A DNA stretch of 17,500 nt, from the NCBI GenBank assembly GCA_014634225.1, contig BLFN01000570.1, positions 3,702,062-3,719,561 of the forward strand, written 5' to 3'. The first letter of the stretch is position 1; every line of letters begins with the position of its first letter. Below are positions 16,232-17,500 of this stretch, one piece after another. This stretch comes from Acropora yongei. Taxonomy: Eukaryota; Cnidaria; Anthozoa; Scleractinia; Acroporidae. The position numbers and the translations under genes are program-made. The notes under the pieces are model-generated. The model was not told the DNA's origin and searched no databases. It saw only the letters and a list, made by a program, of their open reading frames with translations.

Positions 16232-16964
16232 TCATGAAACATGCTTCAATACTCCTCTTGAGTGAAGTTGACTCTTAATCTTCTCCATCTTCCAGTATTT
16301 CTTTGCTCTCTTCCACTCTTTCCTGGCTCTGCTGGGGCAGTTTACAGCGTTGGTTGATTCAGCACTACTTGTTCCACTTGTCCCGCTGGTGCTTGGATGT
16401 GGGCTTGGAGAACTACTACCAGGTGCAACGGTGCTTGGGGAAGTCAGAATCGGGATTGGAGAACCGATTCGTGTCCCTGCTTCCACTACTTGCTTAAGGG
16501 TTACAACATCTCTTGTCCCAAGAACACGATCAATTTTGTCTTAGAGGACACTTTCTCTTAATTGGGCTCCACTCTGAGTTTTGTTCCAGGTTTTTGCATC
16601 CTTATATTTATCGATAAGGTATTTGATTTGCCTCTGGCATTTTTCAATTGTTCTGTTCGTTCCAAAATTGATCTCGATCTCTGGACATGTCTCTTGTCAA
16701 GCTATCCTAGGGTCTTTCTAAACAGTCCTGCTTTTCAGCCCACAGATCAACCAGGAAACTCTGGTCTTCACGGTTGTGGTTCTAGTTCCGGACTACCACC
16801 CTGTTTCATGGCATTGAAACCAGTTTGGCGACTGGAAAAACATGCCATTGCTGTAGTTTTGCCCAGCTGCATGATAATTGATACATTGATCGTCGTATGG
16901 TGGAATGTTCCAACGTCTAACAGAGTTTTTCCATGGGATTTAAATTCCAATTGTTGGTATTCAT
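16232..16964 (-). pseudogene. Myb/SANT-like (trihelix-type) DNA-binding protein relic
   Basis: Read on the minus strand from ATG at 16964 (MNTNNWNLNPMEKLC), an Asn-rich start shifts frame into RWNIPPYDDQCINYHAAGQN and FFQSPNWFQCHETGW. The first DNA-binding helix appears as DQSFLVDLWAEKQDCLER. After a frame change near 16685 the domain continues EIEINFGTNRTIEKCQRQIK and YLIDKYKDAKTWNK, the conserved third-helix pattern of Myb/SANT-like proteins. Then comes RESVL, a TAA (16543-16541) where family members have Tyr, and DKIDRVLGTRDVVTL. A Ser/Pro/Thr-rich linker and a basic C-terminus (ARKEWKRAKKYWKMEKIKSQ) end at the stop at 16234-16232. Total about 240 codons, close to the size of such proteins. 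PIF/Harbinger transposons encode a Myb/SANT partner that brings the transposase into the nucleus and to DNA ends. This gene points inward about 345 bases from the terminus at 17309. Confidence 0.65.
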
Positions 16965-17309
16965 CTTTACGCGTTCACTGTCAACGCTCTAAGATCCAGT
17001 TTTCAGCATTTTGCAAGAAATGCAGTTCTTGCCTCAGATGGTAAATTGAACTCAGTGCAATTAAACCTGACAGGTTGTAATAGCTTTTCTGACAGATGAT
17101 TGACAATTTTGACACAATTTTGTTTATTTTTGTCAATTTTGTGGAGGTTTTACCCAGGACAAATTATTTTTGTCAGTGGTACATTTGAAGATTTGTCCAC
17201 TTTGGACAAAATTTGTCAGTTCTTCACAAATCGTTCGCATTTGTTAAGCGTTGGAAATGACAGAAAATTTGTTCAAATAAACAGCTTTTTTGCTAGTGCG
17301 GAAAGTGCA
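16965..17309 (-). mobile_element. Right transposon terminus and subterminal region
   Basis: GCTAGTGCGG (17292-17301) is the exact inverse complement of CCGCACTAGC at 6119-6128. Over the outer 18 bases the two ends agree at about 14, and both abut TTA (17310-17312 here). Inside the end the sequence is packed with TTTGTC/GACAAA and ATTGACAA variants, at a density higher than at the left end. It also forms the upstream region of the Myb/SANT relic. Confidence 0.5.
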
Positions 17310-17312
17310 TTA

Positions 17313-17500
17313 CTCTCGACTCTGGGAACAGAAAATTGTGAAAGCTCAACTGATTTCTGTGCAAAATTTAATTGCATGCTGTCTTTGAACTCGAATTTTT
17401 GTTAACAGTGTGTGTAATGAAAACAAAACATTTCCCATACTGGGCTGCACTGCTAACAAAATCTATCATTACTTTTCATGTCCTGTGTTTTTTTCCGTGT
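17313..17500. other. Flank of the right terminus
   Basis: No gene recognised. The first bases, CTCTCGACTCT, resemble CTCGACTCT-type repeats just outside the left terminus (6084-6104). Confidence 0.35.

Noticed and set aside
16562..17044. A 160-codon plus-strand open frame
   Set aside because: It is the antisense shadow of the Myb/SANT relic, whose motifs are read on the minus strand; its own composition is unlike a protein.

Overview
The window looks like a piece of a metazoan nuclear genome, most likely a cnidarian such as a stony coral. It is AT-rich, most of it is non-coding, coding stretches are short and bounded by GTAAGT/GTAGGT donors and pyrimidine-rich AG acceptors, and there are no bacterial-style operons. 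Nearly every recognisable protein belongs to the kinds of mobile-element family that are abundant in cnidarians. The taxonomic call is inference from protein style and repeat content; I could run no search.

Layout. 1-1526 is AT-rich and gene-poor. At 1533-1678 (-) lies a clean 5' coding exon behind a CCAAT box and two inverted repeats, followed by a zinc-finger-like relic (1935-2448, -). The first of three same-orientation copies of a dispersed repeat lies at 2562-2967 (others at 12091-12550 and 15702-15983). A broken gene with a Ulp1/C48-type cysteine protease region followed by a SWIM zinc finger occupies 3268-5570 (-). At 6111 a terminus-like sequence begins; behind it is a degraded gene of unknown family (6425-7095, +). 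A long decayed gene with coiled coil, C2H2 finger and SAP domain runs 10101 to 8023 (-), preceded on the same strand by an intact two-exon small gene (11073-10552). A PIF/Harbinger transposase fragment (11541-12052, +) stops just before repeat copy 2. Then come a TTAA-flanked MITE-like element (12869-13075), a helix-turn-helix exon relic (13534-13882, -), a Ty3/gypsy-like Gag relic (about 14530-15304, -), repeat copy 3, and a Myb/SANT-like relic (16232-16964, -). A second terminus-like sequence ends near 17309, inverted relative to the one at 6111.

How the parts relate. This is mainly a transposon graveyard: at least seven coding relics carry frameshifts or stops. The most intriguing arrangement is that the ends at 6111 and 17309 face each other, share the core CCGCACTAGC, are both next to TTA, have GACAAA/TTTGTC-rich subterminal stretches, and each lies about 310-350 bases outside an inward-pointing relic gene. 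With a Harbinger transposase fragment and a Myb/SANT gene between them, they might be the two ends of one large, heavily invaded Harbinger-like element; two unrelated copies of one family is the competing explanation. No rRNA, tRNA, CRISPR or replication origin was seen.
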